A DNA stretch of 64,000 nucleotides from an uncultured Cetobacterium sp. (GCF_945952365.1 NZ_CAMFHX010000010.1:22810-86809), one strand, 5' to 3'; shown: positions 52,669 through 60,791, counted from the stretch's first letter. Notes: a model not told the origin generated them from the sequence alone. Numbers and translations are program-made.

Positions 52669-53916
52669 ATGAAACTAAAAATTTTTATGATATTTACTAT
52701 CTCTTTCTCTCTCTTTGCTAGAGTTATAACAATTGATGAGGCTATTGAATTAGCTATACAAAATGGACTAGAAAGCAATATTGCCAATAGAGAGCTCAAT
52801 ATTTCAAATAAACAATTAAACTCTGCATTTAAAACAGCTTTACCTAATATTTTTTATGCTGGTGGATATTTAAAAACTGATGGAGCTTTCTTAGAAAACA
52901 CTCCTATTCAGACAGCTAAAAGTGGGTATGTAAACTTTATTGGAATATCTCAACCAATTTTCAAGGGTGGAGCTATTATTGCACAAATTAAAAGAGCAAA
53001 AATAGAACAGCAAAAAAGTAGTTTAGCTCTTTTAAAACAAATAAGAGATACAAGACTTGAAATTATATCAATATATACAGGTATTATCTTAGCTAAAAAT
53101 ACTCTCGAAGTTTACAATATATCTAAAACACAACTTAACGAAGCCTTAAACTTCGCCAAAGAAAATGAACGAATCGGAAAGATAAATAATATCGAACTAT
53201 TAAAAGCTGAATATCAACTTTTAGATATTGAAACCTCTATTTTAAATATCCAAAATGAAATAGAAATCGGATTTTTAACTTTAAAACAAAAGCTAAATCT
53301 TTCTTCAACTGAAGATATTGAGGTAGAAAATTTTTATATCTACAAAGATATTCTTAATTCAATTGATTACAAAAGCGATTTGAATATAGCACTCAACGAT
53401 GGAATAACTGCTAATTTTGCTAAACTTTATATTCAAGAGGCTAATGTCGAGAAAATGATTGCAAAAGCTGAGATGTTACCAGAAGTAAAAGGTTTTATTG
53501 GAAAAGAATATGTCACTGAAAATCACAGAACAGAAAACTCTTGGGGTGGAGGAGTTCTTGTTAGCTGGAATATCTTTCAATTTGGAAAAGATTATGATAA
53601 CTATGAAGCTAGTAAGTTAAATATTGAAAACTTTAAGTCTCAAGAAAAAATTACACATAATAATATTGAGATAAATTTAAGAAAAGCTTACTTAGAACTA
53701 ACAAGATTAAACAAACTAGAAGTTGCATACTACAAAGCATTCGAACAAGCTGATGAAAACTATAAAAAAGATACTCTGAAATTTCAAAAAGGTATGATTT
53801 CCATCTTAGATTTTTTAAAATCTCAAGAGATATTCACAGATTCAAAAATAAAATATGAAAATATTAGATTAATTCAATACAATGCTCTAGAAAAATATCG
53901 TTCTCTTCTAATTTAA
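52669..53916 (+). CDS. TolC-family outer-membrane efflux channel
   Basis: 415 residues. Signal peptide MKLKIFMIFTISFSLFA, then VITIDEAIELAIQNGLESNIANRELNIS and ANRELN repeats, the OEP alpha-barrel fold with two internal repeats: ISQPIFKGGAIIAQIKRAKIEQ and VSWNIFQFGKDYDNYEASKLNIENF. These carry the canonical W/P-aromatic equatorial turns. Completes a trans-envelope pump with the adaptor, ATPase and permease and confirms a diderm host. RBS AAAAGGAGAACC. Confidence 0.93.
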   Translation: MKLKIFMIFTISFSLFARVITIDEAIELAIQNGLESNIANRELNISNKQLNSAFKTALPNIFYAGGYLKTDGAFLENTPIQTAKSGYVNFIGISQPIFKGGAIIAQIKRAKIEQQKSSLALLKQIRDTRLEIISIYTGIILAKNTLEVYNISKTQLNEALNFAKENERIGKINNIELLKAEYQLLDIETSILNIQNEIEIGFLTLKQKLNLSSTEDIEVENFYIYKDILNSIDYKSDLNIALNDGITANFAKLYIQEANVEKMIAKAEMLPEVKGFIGKEYVTENHRTENSWGGGVLVSWNIFQFGKDYDNYEASKLNIENFKSQEKITHNNIEINLRKAYLELTRLNKLEVAYYKAFEQADENYKKDTLKFQKGMISILDFLKSQEIFTDSKIKYENIRLIQYNALEKYRSLLI

Positions 53917-54015
53917 TATATAAAACTAAATTATGTCTCTATCCGTATTGACATTTAAAATCTGTTAAAAAAGTAAAATTAATGTTATAATTATAGAAAA
54001 ACATCAGGAGAAGTC

Positions 54016-54207
54016 ATGAACGGAAAAAATAGAAAAGATATAAAAGCTGGTATAACAGTAAAAGTAGTTAAAAAAGAGGATCAAAGAACAGGGAAATTAA
54101 CAGAGGGTATTGTTAAAGATATTCTTACAAACTCTGCTAACCATCCTCACGGAATAAAAGTAAGACTAACTGATGGAACTGTTGGAAGAGTTCAAGAAAT
54201 TATTTAA
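54016..54207 (+). CDS. YwbE-family protein (DUF2196)
   Basis: 63 residues, full-length for the family. GKNRKDIKAGITVKVVKKEDQRTGKLTEGIVKDILTNSANHPHGIKVRLTDGTVGRVQEI is a compact beta protein of the YwbE type, found widely with unknown function; the KVRL/GRV strands recall KOW-like folds. Cytoplasmic. Own RBS AGGAGAAG, terminator directly after. Confidence 0.92.
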   Translation: MNGKNRKDIKAGITVKVVKKEDQRTGKLTEGIVKDILTNSANHPHGIKVRLTDGTVGRVQEII

Positions 54208-54224
54208 ATTGATTCTATAAAGAA

Positions 54225-54266
54225 AAAAGCTGACAAAGATATTTTAAATCTTTGCCAGCTTTTCAC
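54225..54266. terminator. Intrinsic terminator
   Basis: AAAAGCTG.CAAAGAT (54225-54240) pairs with ATCTTTG.CAGCTTTT (54248-54263), one mismatch, T tail. Confidence 0.82.
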
Positions 54267-54274
54267 ATTAGTAT

Positions 54275-54838
54275 TTATTTTTTATATCCACACTTTGTAC
54301 AAGCACCATGTTCATTCAAAGCAATTCCACAAAGAGGGCAACGCTCAATAGTTTTATTCACTTCATATTCTTGAGAAGCTCCATTTACTCCACTTGTAAA
54401 AGTAATCTTAGCAATATTCAATTTATCTTTTAATAGATCATAAACTATTTTTATCATTCCTTCAACTGTTAAAGTCTCCTTCGTTACAACTAAACGTGAT
54501 TCTGGATATGCTGTTGCTAGTTCAGTTTTAAATGCTGGACCTTTCATCTGATTTTGAGGTGTTCCATCTTTAACTCCTGTCTCTTCGTAAACTTTTAATA
54601 TAGCAGGTAACAAAGGATCATCCTCTCTCAAAATAAGTGCATGGTCAAAGTTTTTTAAATATTCCCAAGCTGTCTTTTGAATCTCATTACATGGAAATAC
54701 CATATTTACACCTTCGTTTATAGAATCTTCAACTTCAATAGTTAGAATACCTGTATGCCCATGTAAATACTGTGCTTCCCCTTTAAACTTATAAAACCTA
54801 TGTGCATATTGTAAATCAAATCGAGTGATACTTCTCAT
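54275..54838 (-). CDS. QueD/PTPS-fold protein with C-terminal zinc ribbon, catalytic Cys missing
   Basis: 187 residues. PTPS fold: zinc His ligands in LQYAHRF (H13) and YLHGHTG (HxH). FPCNEIQKTAWEYLKNFDHALILREDDP contains the Asp-His dyad. The canonical catalytic Cys four positions before HGH (CxxxHGH in QueD) is an Ala here (AQYLHGH), and the Glu of the VKET motif appears to be Ser (FTSG). A 25-residue zinc ribbon, CPLCGIALNEHGACTKCG, is added at the C-terminus. So this is unlikely to be an ordinary 6-carboxytetrahydropterin synthase. Monocistronic; no other queuosine or folate gene nearby. RBS AGGAGGTT. Confidence 0.82.
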   Translation of the reverse strand: MRSITRFDLQYAHRFYKFKGEAQYLHGHTGILTIEVEDSINEGVNMVFPCNEIQKTAWEYLKNFDHALILREDDPLLPAILKVYEETGVKDGTPQNQMKGPAFKTELATAYPESRLVVTKETLTVEGMIKIVYDLLKDKLNIAKITFTSGVNGASQEYEVNKTIERCPLCGIALNEHGACTKCGYKK

Positions 54839-54900
54839 TCAGAACCTCCTATTTAAAATAGTCTCTGATATTTATATACTGAAAACTTTGAATATTCTTT

Positions 54901-55053
54901 TTAATTTTTTTTAACTTTTCCATTATTTAATTTTGGATTATTTTGTTTATACTCTTTTTTATTAAATATTTTTTTTAAAATTGGATTAAAAATAGCCATC
55001 ATAATATATGTAAAAATATTAAGAGCTACAAAGCTTAAAATTTCTTTTTTCAT
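54901..55053 (-). CDS. Small single-pass membrane protein, 50 residues
   Basis: ATG at 55053 with AAAGGAAAAG upstream, stop at 54901. One hydrophobic segment (about residues 5-26, ILSFVALNIFTYIIMAIFNP) followed by a very basic, Asn/Lys-rich tail ending KVKKN. That topology places the tail in the cytoplasm. No family recognised. It stands alone between the QueD-like gene and the terminator at 55100, in the same orientation. The RBS, charge pattern and clean hydrophobic core support it as real, but it is short. Confidence 0.6.
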   Translation of the reverse strand: MKKEILSFVALNIFTYIMMAIFNPILKKIFNKKEYKQNNPKLNNGKVKKN

Positions 55054-55099
55054 TTTCTTTTCCTTTACTGTAATTTTTTATATTATAACATATTAAATA

Positions 55100-55135
55100 A
55101 AGCCTACGAACAATAAATATTCGTAGGCTTTTTTT
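55100..55135. terminator. Intrinsic terminator
   Basis: AAGCCTACGAA (55100-55110) with TTCGTAGGCTT (55120-55130), T-run on the + strand and CTTTATTTAA on the - strand, ending the M20 amidohydrolase operon. Confidence 0.8.
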
Positions 55136-55147
55136 GAATTTAGCTTT

Positions 55148-56308
55148 TTATTTTTTTAAAAAATCAACAGTGTATTGAGCATATAGTGCAGCTCCTATTT
55201 CTAAAGAGTCTTCATCTATTGCAAATTTCTCATGATGATGTGGATAATTTGCACCTTTGTCTGGATTTCCAGCCCCAACAAAAGCTAATACTCCTGGAAC
55301 TTGCTGTAGGAAATAACAGAAGTCCTCTCCACCTGTTATTTTTTCCATTTTCACAACTCCATTATCTCCTAATATAGTTTTAACTGATTCAGTTGCTATC
55401 TCAGAACATTTTTCATCATTGATACAAGGTGCTGTTCCAAAGGTATAATGTACTTCTCCTGTAGCTCTATACGTCTCACATGTTCCTTTTGTGACTCTTT
55501 CTAATATATTTTTAAAATTATCTCTTATTTCTGGATTAAAAGTTCGAGTTGTTCCTTTTAATACAGCTTGATTCGCAATAACATTAAATCTAGTTCCAGA
55601 ATTAAATGACCCAACTGTAACTACTGCAGATTCTAAAGGACTTATCTCTCGACTCACTATTGATTGTAGATTCATTACAAGAGCTGAAGCTGTAACTACT
55701 GCATCTACAGTTTGATGCGGAAGAGAACCATGACCTCCTTTTCCAGTTATAACAATTTCAAATAGATCAGCAGAAGCCATTCTTGGCCCTGCTTCTACAG
55801 AAACTTTCCCACATGGAACGTCACTCCAAAGATGAATTCCAAAACATCCATCAACTCCGATTAGAGGCTCCTCTTCAAACATTTTCAAAGCACCTTGTGC
55901 TATTTCCTCTGCGGGTTGGAAATACAGTTTAACTTCTCCTGACAACTCCTCTTTTATTTCATTTAAAACTTTAGCAGCTCCTAATAACATAGCACTGTGT
56001 CCGTCATGTCCACATGCATGCATAATCCCTGGATTAGTAGAGCAATAATCTAAATCATTGCACTCTTGAACTTGAAGAGCATCCATATCTGCTCTTAATG
56101 CAATTACTTTTCCTTTTTTACCTTTATTTATAAATCCAACAACACCAGTTCCTGCAACAACCTTAAATGGAATACCCATTTTTGCTAGCTCTTCTTGGAT
56201 TCTTTTTGATGTTCTAAACTCTTCAAAACTAGGCTCTGGATATTTATGAAACTCTCTTCTCATTTGAATAATGTAATCTTTATTTTTACTTATTAATTTT
56301 TTTATCAT
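55148..56308 (-). CDS. M20-family amidohydrolase (N-acyl amino acid / hippurate hydrolase type)
   Basis: 386 residues. Zinc and catalytic residues: ALRADMDALQV (D), MHACGHDGHSAMLLGAA (H, D), QPAEEIAQGA (Glu pair), GIHLWSD (H) and a final HHHEKFAIDE. The lid domain is in the middle, GKGGHGSLPHQTVDAV. Close to IAA-amino-acid hydrolase, AmaA/HipO and N-acetyl-diaminopimelate deacetylase enzymes. It is 12 bp after a permease gene, so it probably hydrolyses an imported N-acyl amino acid or dipeptide in the cytoplasm. Confidence 0.93.
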   Translation of the reverse strand: MIKKLISKNKDYIIQMRREFHKYPEPSFEEFRTSKRIQEELAKMGIPFKVVAGTGVVGFINKGKKGKVIALRADMDALQVQECNDLDYCSTNPGIMHACGHDGHSAMLLGAAKVLNEIKEELSGEVKLYFQPAEEIAQGALKMFEEEPLIGVDGCFGIHLWSDVPCGKVSVEAGPRMASADLFEIVITGKGGHGSLPHQTVDAVVTASALVMNLQSIVSREISPLESAVVTVGSFNSGTRFNVIANQAVLKGTTRTFNPEIRDNFKNILERVTKGTCETYRATGEVHYTFGTAPCINDEKCSEIATESVKTILGDNGVVKMEKITGGEDFCYFLQQVPGVLAFVGAGNPDKGANYPHHHEKFAIDEDSLEIGAALYAQYTVDFLKK

Positions 56309-56320
56309 ACTTCTCTCCCC

Positions 56321-57493
56321 CTATAATAATTTTACAAAAATACCTGCAATAACTACAGAAACAATTGTTACAGATGTAAATCCACCTACAAGCATTTTCG
56401 GTAACATTGAATCTATCAAAAATTGTTTTTCCTCTTCTGTTTCCCCTAAAGATTTTGCTGCTTCTGTTGTCAAAGCATAGTTTGCTGGGAATCCATACAG
56501 TGCATTTAAAGATATTGCGCACGACATAGGTACTGACTCTTTTAAAATTTTTCCAATAATAAATGAAAATACCATCATACCTATAACTCCAAATCCTATA
56601 ATTCCTACAAATGGAACTAAAAGTTTTTGTAACATTTCAGGTGTTGCTTTTGCTAATCCTCCAAATATAAAGGCCATTAATCCCGTCATGTAAAACCCAA
56701 AACTTCCCGAAACATTAAGAGGTTTTCTTTCTATAAATCCACTTTCTGCTCCTATAACACCTACAAATAAACAGATTACATATCTTGAAACTACTTCGTT
56801 TATAGATTCTGTAAAGATAATTGCACCTGCAACTAAAAGTGCCAACTTTAAAAGAACAATATATGTTGTTTGATACTCTTTTGGTAAGCTTGGTATCAAT
56901 CTTTTTATATTTTCTTCATTTTCTTCAATCTTTTCAATATTTGCTAACTCTCCTGAACGAAACTTTTCCAAAAGTGATTTTCCTTCTAATCTTAATACTA
57001 TAGCTGTTAATGGATAACCTACAAACCCTTGCATAACATACATAACAACTGCCAAAACTGCTAATTCAGGCAGACCTTTTGCGGTAGCAGCTTCAGACAT
57101 TATTATTGAGGCAACTACTCCACCTGTTAAAGGTGGTGTAGCTATAACTAGCATTTCCCATTCAAAGAACATTTTTCCCAATGCTAAAGTTCCAAAACAA
57201 ATTCCAACTATTCCAAAAAGAGCAATTGTAAATGATCTCCACTGTCTTGTAAGCTCTTTTAAACTTAACATCGTTCCTAAATGAGTTACAAGAAATAACA
57301 TAGAAGTTATAATAATTGGATTCACAAATCCTGCAATTTCTAAGATATTTGCTGGAAAAATTGTCCAATATCCTATTAAAAAAATAATTGCCGTAATAAA
57401 AACTGACGGAATAATAGCTTTACTTTTTATAGAAACAATCTCTCCAATAGCTAGTGCTCCTAATACACAAATCAATGCTGTAATTAAACTCAT
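56321..57493 (-). CDS. Predicted membrane transporter, partner of the M20 amidohydrolase
   Basis: 390 residues from ATG 57493 (AAAGGAGGGG upstream; an earlier in-frame start at 57511 lies upstream of that RBS). About ten or eleven membrane segments in two similar halves: N-terminal SLITALICVLGALAIGEIVSIKSKAIIPSV and PPLTGGVVASIIMSEAA, C-terminal VGVIGAESGFIERKPLNVSG and MSCAISLNALYGFPANYALTTEAA. A cytoplasmic charged loop (ANIEKIEENEENIKRLIP) separates them. The two-half arrangement recalls GltS/CPA-AT-type secondary carriers, but I cannot name the family. Operon with the amidohydrolase suggests uptake of its substrate. Confidence 0.8.
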   Translation of the reverse strand: MSLITALICVLGALAIGEIVSIKSKAIIPSVFITAIIFLIGYWTIFPANILEIAGFVNPIIITSMLFLVTHLGTMLSLKELTRQWRSFTIALFGIVGICFGTLALGKMFFEWEMLVIATPPLTGGVVASIIMSEAATAKGLPELAVLAVVMYVMQGFVGYPLTAIVLRLEGKSLLEKFRSGELANIEKIEENEENIKRLIPSLPKEYQTTYIVLLKLALLVAGAIIFTESINEVVSRYVICLFVGVIGAESGFIERKPLNVSGSFGFYMTGLMAFIFGGLAKATPEMLQKLLVPFVGIIGFGVIGMMVFSFIIGKILKESVPMSCAISLNALYGFPANYALTTEAAKSLGETEEEKQFLIDSMLPKMLVGGFTSVTIVSVVIAGIFVKLL

Positions 57494-58020
57494 AACCCCT
57501 CCTTTGTACAAATAAAAAATATTTTAGTAATAAATTTTAAGTATTATACAATAAAGGTTGAAATAAAATATAATATAAAAAATATATGATAATAATTTTT
57601 TATATCTGTTGTTAATATCAAAGAAAACCATTTCTCACTTCTTTTTTGACCTATTTTATCGCCTTTAAAATGATATTTTTTCTACCTTATAAGAAATAAG
57701 CCTATTTTTTTAGTAACCCTTTAAAATTAAAATAAGAGCGTCATTTTTATAAACTTTTGTTCTATTTTTAGGAAATTACATTTTTTCATCTCTAAAAGCA
57801 TTAAAAATAAGTCTTTTTACAAAATTAGTCTATCTTTTATATACTTTTTATTCTTTAAAGAATTTTCAAACTGTTTAAAACATATTAAAAAACCAAATAA
57901 AAAACTAGTCAAACCTAAATTTGTAGCTCTTTCATTAAAGAGTTCATCATTCTAAAAATTATACTAATTAAATTAAAACTTGATAAGGATAATATTTTAT
58001 ATAACTATGTCGTATTTACA
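57494..58020. other. Gene-free AT-rich stretch left of the IS element
   Basis: About 530 bp without a frame that has a start, RBS and sensible composition on either strand. It contains the permease promoter region near 57500-57600 and a small inverted repeat, AGCTCTTTCATTAAAGAGTT (57921-57940). I see no tRNA, repeat array or recognisable gene remnant. Confidence 0.5.
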
Positions 58021-58038
58021 TTCCATACTGATTAGAGT

Positions 58039-58250
58039 GAACTACTCCCACTTATATAAGTGGGAGCTTCTTGGGAAGTACCTAACTAGTGTTAGGTATA
58101 TTGACCAAGCTCAATGGGTAGTTCCTACCCTGTATATATTTTAATAAACCAGTAGAGTTCTACCAACTTCACGAATATTTATACTTGCATTTAGGTCTCT
58201 ATCCATACTGTGACCACATTCGCAGTTATATACTCTATCTCCTAAAGAAA
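58039..58250 (-). ncRNA. Predicted omega RNA (TnpB guide RNA)
   Basis: Runs from the 3' end of tnpB through the right end. Consecutive hairpins: GGGTAG/CTACCC near 58116-58131, ACCTAAC/GTTAGGT near 58080-58098, and CTCCCACTTA/TAAGTGGGAG at 58045-58066, ending in GTAGTTCAC. In characterised TnpB systems the guide follows the right end; here it would be the host sequence from 58038 leftwards, starting TCTAATCAGTATGG. The 5' border is a guess. Confidence 0.6.
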
Positions 58251-59235
58251 GTGAGTCTTTTATGTTTCCACAAGATGAACAAGTTTTAGAAGATGGAAAC
58301 CACTTATCTATTTTTATTACTTGCTTTCCTAAAAACATAGCCTTGTATTGAAGCATAACTGTGAACATGCCCCACCCATTATCAGCGACAGATTTACCAA
58401 AGTTTAATGCCTGACTCATACCTTTCATATTTAGATCTTCAAGTATTATCGCATTATACTTTGTAACTAGTTCTCTTGATAACTTATGGAGAAAGTCTTT
58501 TCTACTGTTTTTAATGGATTGATGAATTTTAGCAACTTTTAGTTTTACTTTACACCAATTACTTGAGAATTTAACTTTTCTTGATAGCTCTCTTTGAGCT
58601 TTAGCTAATTTAGTTTCTAATTTTCTGAAAAATCTAGGATAATCAGCTCTTTGGTTATCAGAGCTAACGAATAATTCTGACATAGAAAAATCAAGTCCAA
58701 CGATATTATTATCGCTCGGTACTTCTTTTATATCTCTTTGAAATTCAGTAAGAATAGAAACGTAAAAAGCCCCATTAGGTTCTTGGCTAATGGTAGCAGA
58801 TTTAATTTTATAATTTTGAGGTATATTTCTATGAAGTTTAGCTTTAACTAATCCCAATTTAGGAAGCTTTAAGAAAGTACTCTCTATTCTAATAGAGTTA
58901 TTAACACTATTTGTAGAATAAGATTTTCTAGCTGTTTTTTTAGATTTAAACTTAGGAAAAGCTGTTCTTTTCTGAAAAAAGTTAGTGAAAGCAATTTTGA
59001 CATTCATTTGAGCATTGGCAAGAGATAAGCTATCAACTTCTTTTAAAAATGGAAATTCAGATTTAAGAGAAGCAGGAGTAATAACTTTATTTTTACCCTC
59101 TAATTCATAAATTTCTTTAGCTTTACTCAAAATTTTATTATATACAAACCTAACACAACCAAAAGTTTGTAAAATCAAATTCGCTTGAATTTCATTAGGA
59201 TATATCCTGTATCTAAAAGCTAAATTATACTTCAA
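58141..59235 (-). CDS. tnpB: RNA-guided nuclease TnpB
   Basis: 364 residues. RuvC-like triad seems intact: D182 (IVGLDFSMSEL), E266 (AIILEDLNMKG), D347 (MDRDLNASINI). The zinc finger is CSSCGN...YNCECGHSMDRD. N-terminal HTH_OrfB_IS605 (FRYRIYPNEIQANLILQTFGCVRFVYN) and WED-like beta region (LPKLGLVKAKLHRNIPQNYKI) are present. Cuts DNA next to a TAM using the omega RNA encoded at its 3' end, favouring element retention. TTG start at 59235, chosen for AAGGAGGT five bases upstream. No truncation or frameshift seen; may be active. Confidence 0.93.
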   Translation of the reverse strand: MKYNLAFRYRIYPNEIQANLILQTFGCVRFVYNKILSKAKEIYELEGKNKVITPASLKSEFPFLKEVDSLSLANAQMNVKIAFTNFFQKRTAFPKFKSKKTARKSYSTNSVNNSIRIESTFLKLPKLGLVKAKLHRNIPQNYKIKSATISQEPNGAFYVSILTEFQRDIKEVPSDNNIVGLDFSMSELFVSSDNQRADYPRFFRKLETKLAKAQRELSRKVKFSSNWCKVKLKVAKIHQSIKNSRKDFLHKLSRELVTKYNAIILEDLNMKGMSQALNFGKSVADNGWGMFTVMLQYKAMFLGKQVIKIDKWFPSSKTCSSCGNIKDSLSLGDRVYNCECGHSMDRDLNASINIREVGRTLLVY

Positions 59236-59471
59236 AGTACACCTCCTTTTTTATAGATTATCCTAGTATTATAAAGGTTTTTACACTAAAAATCAATAAA
59301 AAAAGAAAGGCAATTCATCTCACCACCTAAAAAGGTGGGAGAATTCTTGCCCAAACACTATTAAATCTGTCGAAGATGTTATTTTTCAACCTTACTATTA
59401 GTCGACAAATTTAAAAAAAATTTTAACAATCTTTTTTTATTATTTTTAAAACTTTTTTATAAAACCTATGG

Positions 59472-59559
59472 TCTAAATATTATAATAAGTGTTAAAGTAA
59501 AAATAATTTAATCCCCCCGAAATAAGAGCCTCTTCCCCCAGAGGTTCTTATTATTTTTT
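59472..59559 (+). ncRNA. Candidate C-rich small RNA
   Basis: A free-standing intrinsic terminator: 13-bp stem AATAAGAGCCTCT (59521-59533) with 59540-59552, loop TCCCCC, then ATTTTTT. Just upstream is an unpaired CCCCCC (59513-59518). No gene on the + strand precedes it. Promoter options: TATAAT at 59481-59486 with a poor -35, or an extracytoplasmic-sigma-like AAAACTT (59448-59454) and TCTAA (59472-59476). Transcript about 65-77 nt. C-rich loops in an AT-rich genome suggest pairing with Shine-Dalgarno GGAGG. Confidence 0.5.
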
Positions 59560-59631
59560 GCAAATATATTCTAATAGTAATATAATTAAGGAAATAGAAC
59601 TTTTAATTCTTACATATGGAGGTATTTGTAA

Positions 59632-60336
59632 ATGGATGAAAAATGGGATGAACTAGCTAACATTTTGAAAACTAGCAATAATATTGTATTTTTTGGCGGA
59701 GCTGGTACATCAACAGAAAGTGGAATTCAAGATTTCAGAGGAAAAGGTGGACTTTATAGTCGTGAATACAAAGGCTATAATCCAGAAGAGATTTTACATA
59801 TAGATTTCTTCTTAAAAAATAGAAAAATTTTTAACGAATTCTTAAACGAAAAAATGAATTTCAGTAATATAAAACCACACAAAGGTCATTATGCTCTTGT
59901 AAAACTAGAATCAATAGGTAAATTAAAAGCTATAATCACGCAAAATATTGATGATCTACATCAAAAAGCTGGCTCTAAAAATGTTTTAGAACTTCACGGA
60001 AATATATCTCATTTTTATTGCTTAGCTTGTGGTAAGAAACAAAAAGAAAACTTTAGCTGTTCTTGTGGCGGAATAACTCGTCCACCAGTTACACTATATG
60101 GTGAAAATCTAGATGAAGAGGTTGTAGAACTAGCCATCGATGCTATCAAAAAAGCTGATACACTTATCGTTGCTGGAACAAGCCTTACTGTTTACCCTGC
60201 AGCATTCTACATCCAATATTTTAAAGGAAAAAATCTTGTTATTATCAATGCCGACGAAACTAAATATGATCAATATGCAACTTTAGTTATCAGAGATAGC
60301 TTTGCTGAAGTTATGTCATATGCAATACAAAAATAA
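59632..60336 (+). CDS. cobB: Sirtuin-type NAD-dependent protein deacylase
   Basis: 234 residues. NAD-binding GGAGTSTESGIQDFRGKGGLYS (about 21-42), TQNIDDLHQKAG, catalytic His in LELHGNI (about 123), structural zinc Cys in YCLACGKK and CSCGGITRPPV, then TLYGENL and AGTSLTVYPAAFY. Class U/III bacterial sirtuin; removes acyl groups from lysines. CobB-type desuccinylase specificity residues are not clear, so range of acyl chains unknown. RBS TGGAGGT; 11 bp before the DUF2141 gene. Confidence 0.94.
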   Translation: MDEKWDELANILKTSNNIVFFGGAGTSTESGIQDFRGKGGLYSREYKGYNPEEILHIDFFLKNRKIFNEFLNEKMNFSNIKPHKGHYALVKLESIGKLKAIITQNIDDLHQKAGSKNVLELHGNISHFYCLACGKKQKENFSCSCGGITRPPVTLYGENLDEEVVELAIDAIKKADTLIVAGTSLTVYPAAFYIQYFKGKNLVIINADETKYDQYATLVIRDSFAEVMSYAIQK

Positions 60337-60347
60337 AAGGAGAGTTT

Positions 60348-60749
60348 ATGAAGAAAATATTACTATTAACAATCTTAATCACAAATCTACTTTATTCAGC
60401 TGATTTAACTGTTATAATTAACAACAGCAACTTAAAAGGAACTGCATATCTTGCACTTTATAAAGGAAAAGAGGGATTCTTAAAAAAGGACTCTGTGTTT
60501 AAAGGAGTCAAATTCGAATTGAAACAAAATGAAACTATTGTCAATATAACTGACCTTCCATCTGGAGAGTATGCTTATATTGTTTTTCATGATGAAAATG
60601 AAAATGGGACTCTTGATACAAACTTTATGAAAATACCTAAAGAGCCTACTGGTTCTTCAAATAATTTCAGACCAAAATTCAAGCCTAATTACAATGATTT
60701 TAAATTCACTCTAGATGACAAAGTTACTCAAAAGATTGATTTAAAGTAG
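60348..60749 (+). CDS. Exported DUF2141 protein
   Basis: 133 residues: signal peptide MKKILLLTILITNLLYS, then a single beta-sandwich domain, LTVIINNSNLKGTAYLALY...FEL...ITDLPSGEYAYIVFHDENENGTLDTNFMKIPKEPTGSSNN. The HDENENGTLDTNFMGIPKE-like acidic loop is the DUF2141 hallmark and may bind calcium. Periplasmic or surface; function unknown. RBS AAAGGAGAG; shares a transcript with the sirtuin. Confidence 0.9.
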   Translation: MKKILLLTILITNLLYSADLTVIINNSNLKGTAYLALYKGKEGFLKKDSVFKGVKFELKQNETIVNITDLPSGEYAYIVFHDENENGTLDTNFMKIPKEPTGSSNNFRPKFKPNYNDFKFTLDDKVTQKIDLK

Positions 60750-60757
60750 ATAAAAAA

Positions 60758-60791
60758 AGGAAAGATTGATTTCTCAGTCTTTCCTTCATTT
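60758..60791. terminator. Bidirectional intrinsic terminator
   Basis: 13-bp stem AAGGAAAGATTGA (60758-60770) with 60775-60787, one G-U pair, convergent genes on both sides. Confidence 0.82.

Larger units (their letters stand above)
58039..59350 (-). mobile_element. TnpB-only IS200/IS605-superfamily element (IS1341 type)
   Basis: tnpB flanked by subterminal hairpins and no tnpA. Left end: hairpin AATTC...CCACCT / AGGTGG...GAATT (59312-59345). Right end: perfect 10-bp hairpin CTCCCACTTA / TAAGTGGGAG (58045-58054, 58057-58066) just inside ...GTAGTTCAC. These hairpin ends are what TnpA_REP-type transposases use; the element is presumably mobilised in trans. Exact borders are estimated to within about 20 bp; no target duplication is expected in this family. 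Confidence 0.8.

Noticed and set aside
57494..58020. Degraded gene or second IS copy
   Set aside because: No frame of meaningful length or recognisable motif; base composition is uniform AT-rich spacer.
58141..59235. CRISPR Cas12 effector
   Set aside because: Only 364 residues with IS605 ends and no repeat-spacer array; it is TnpB.
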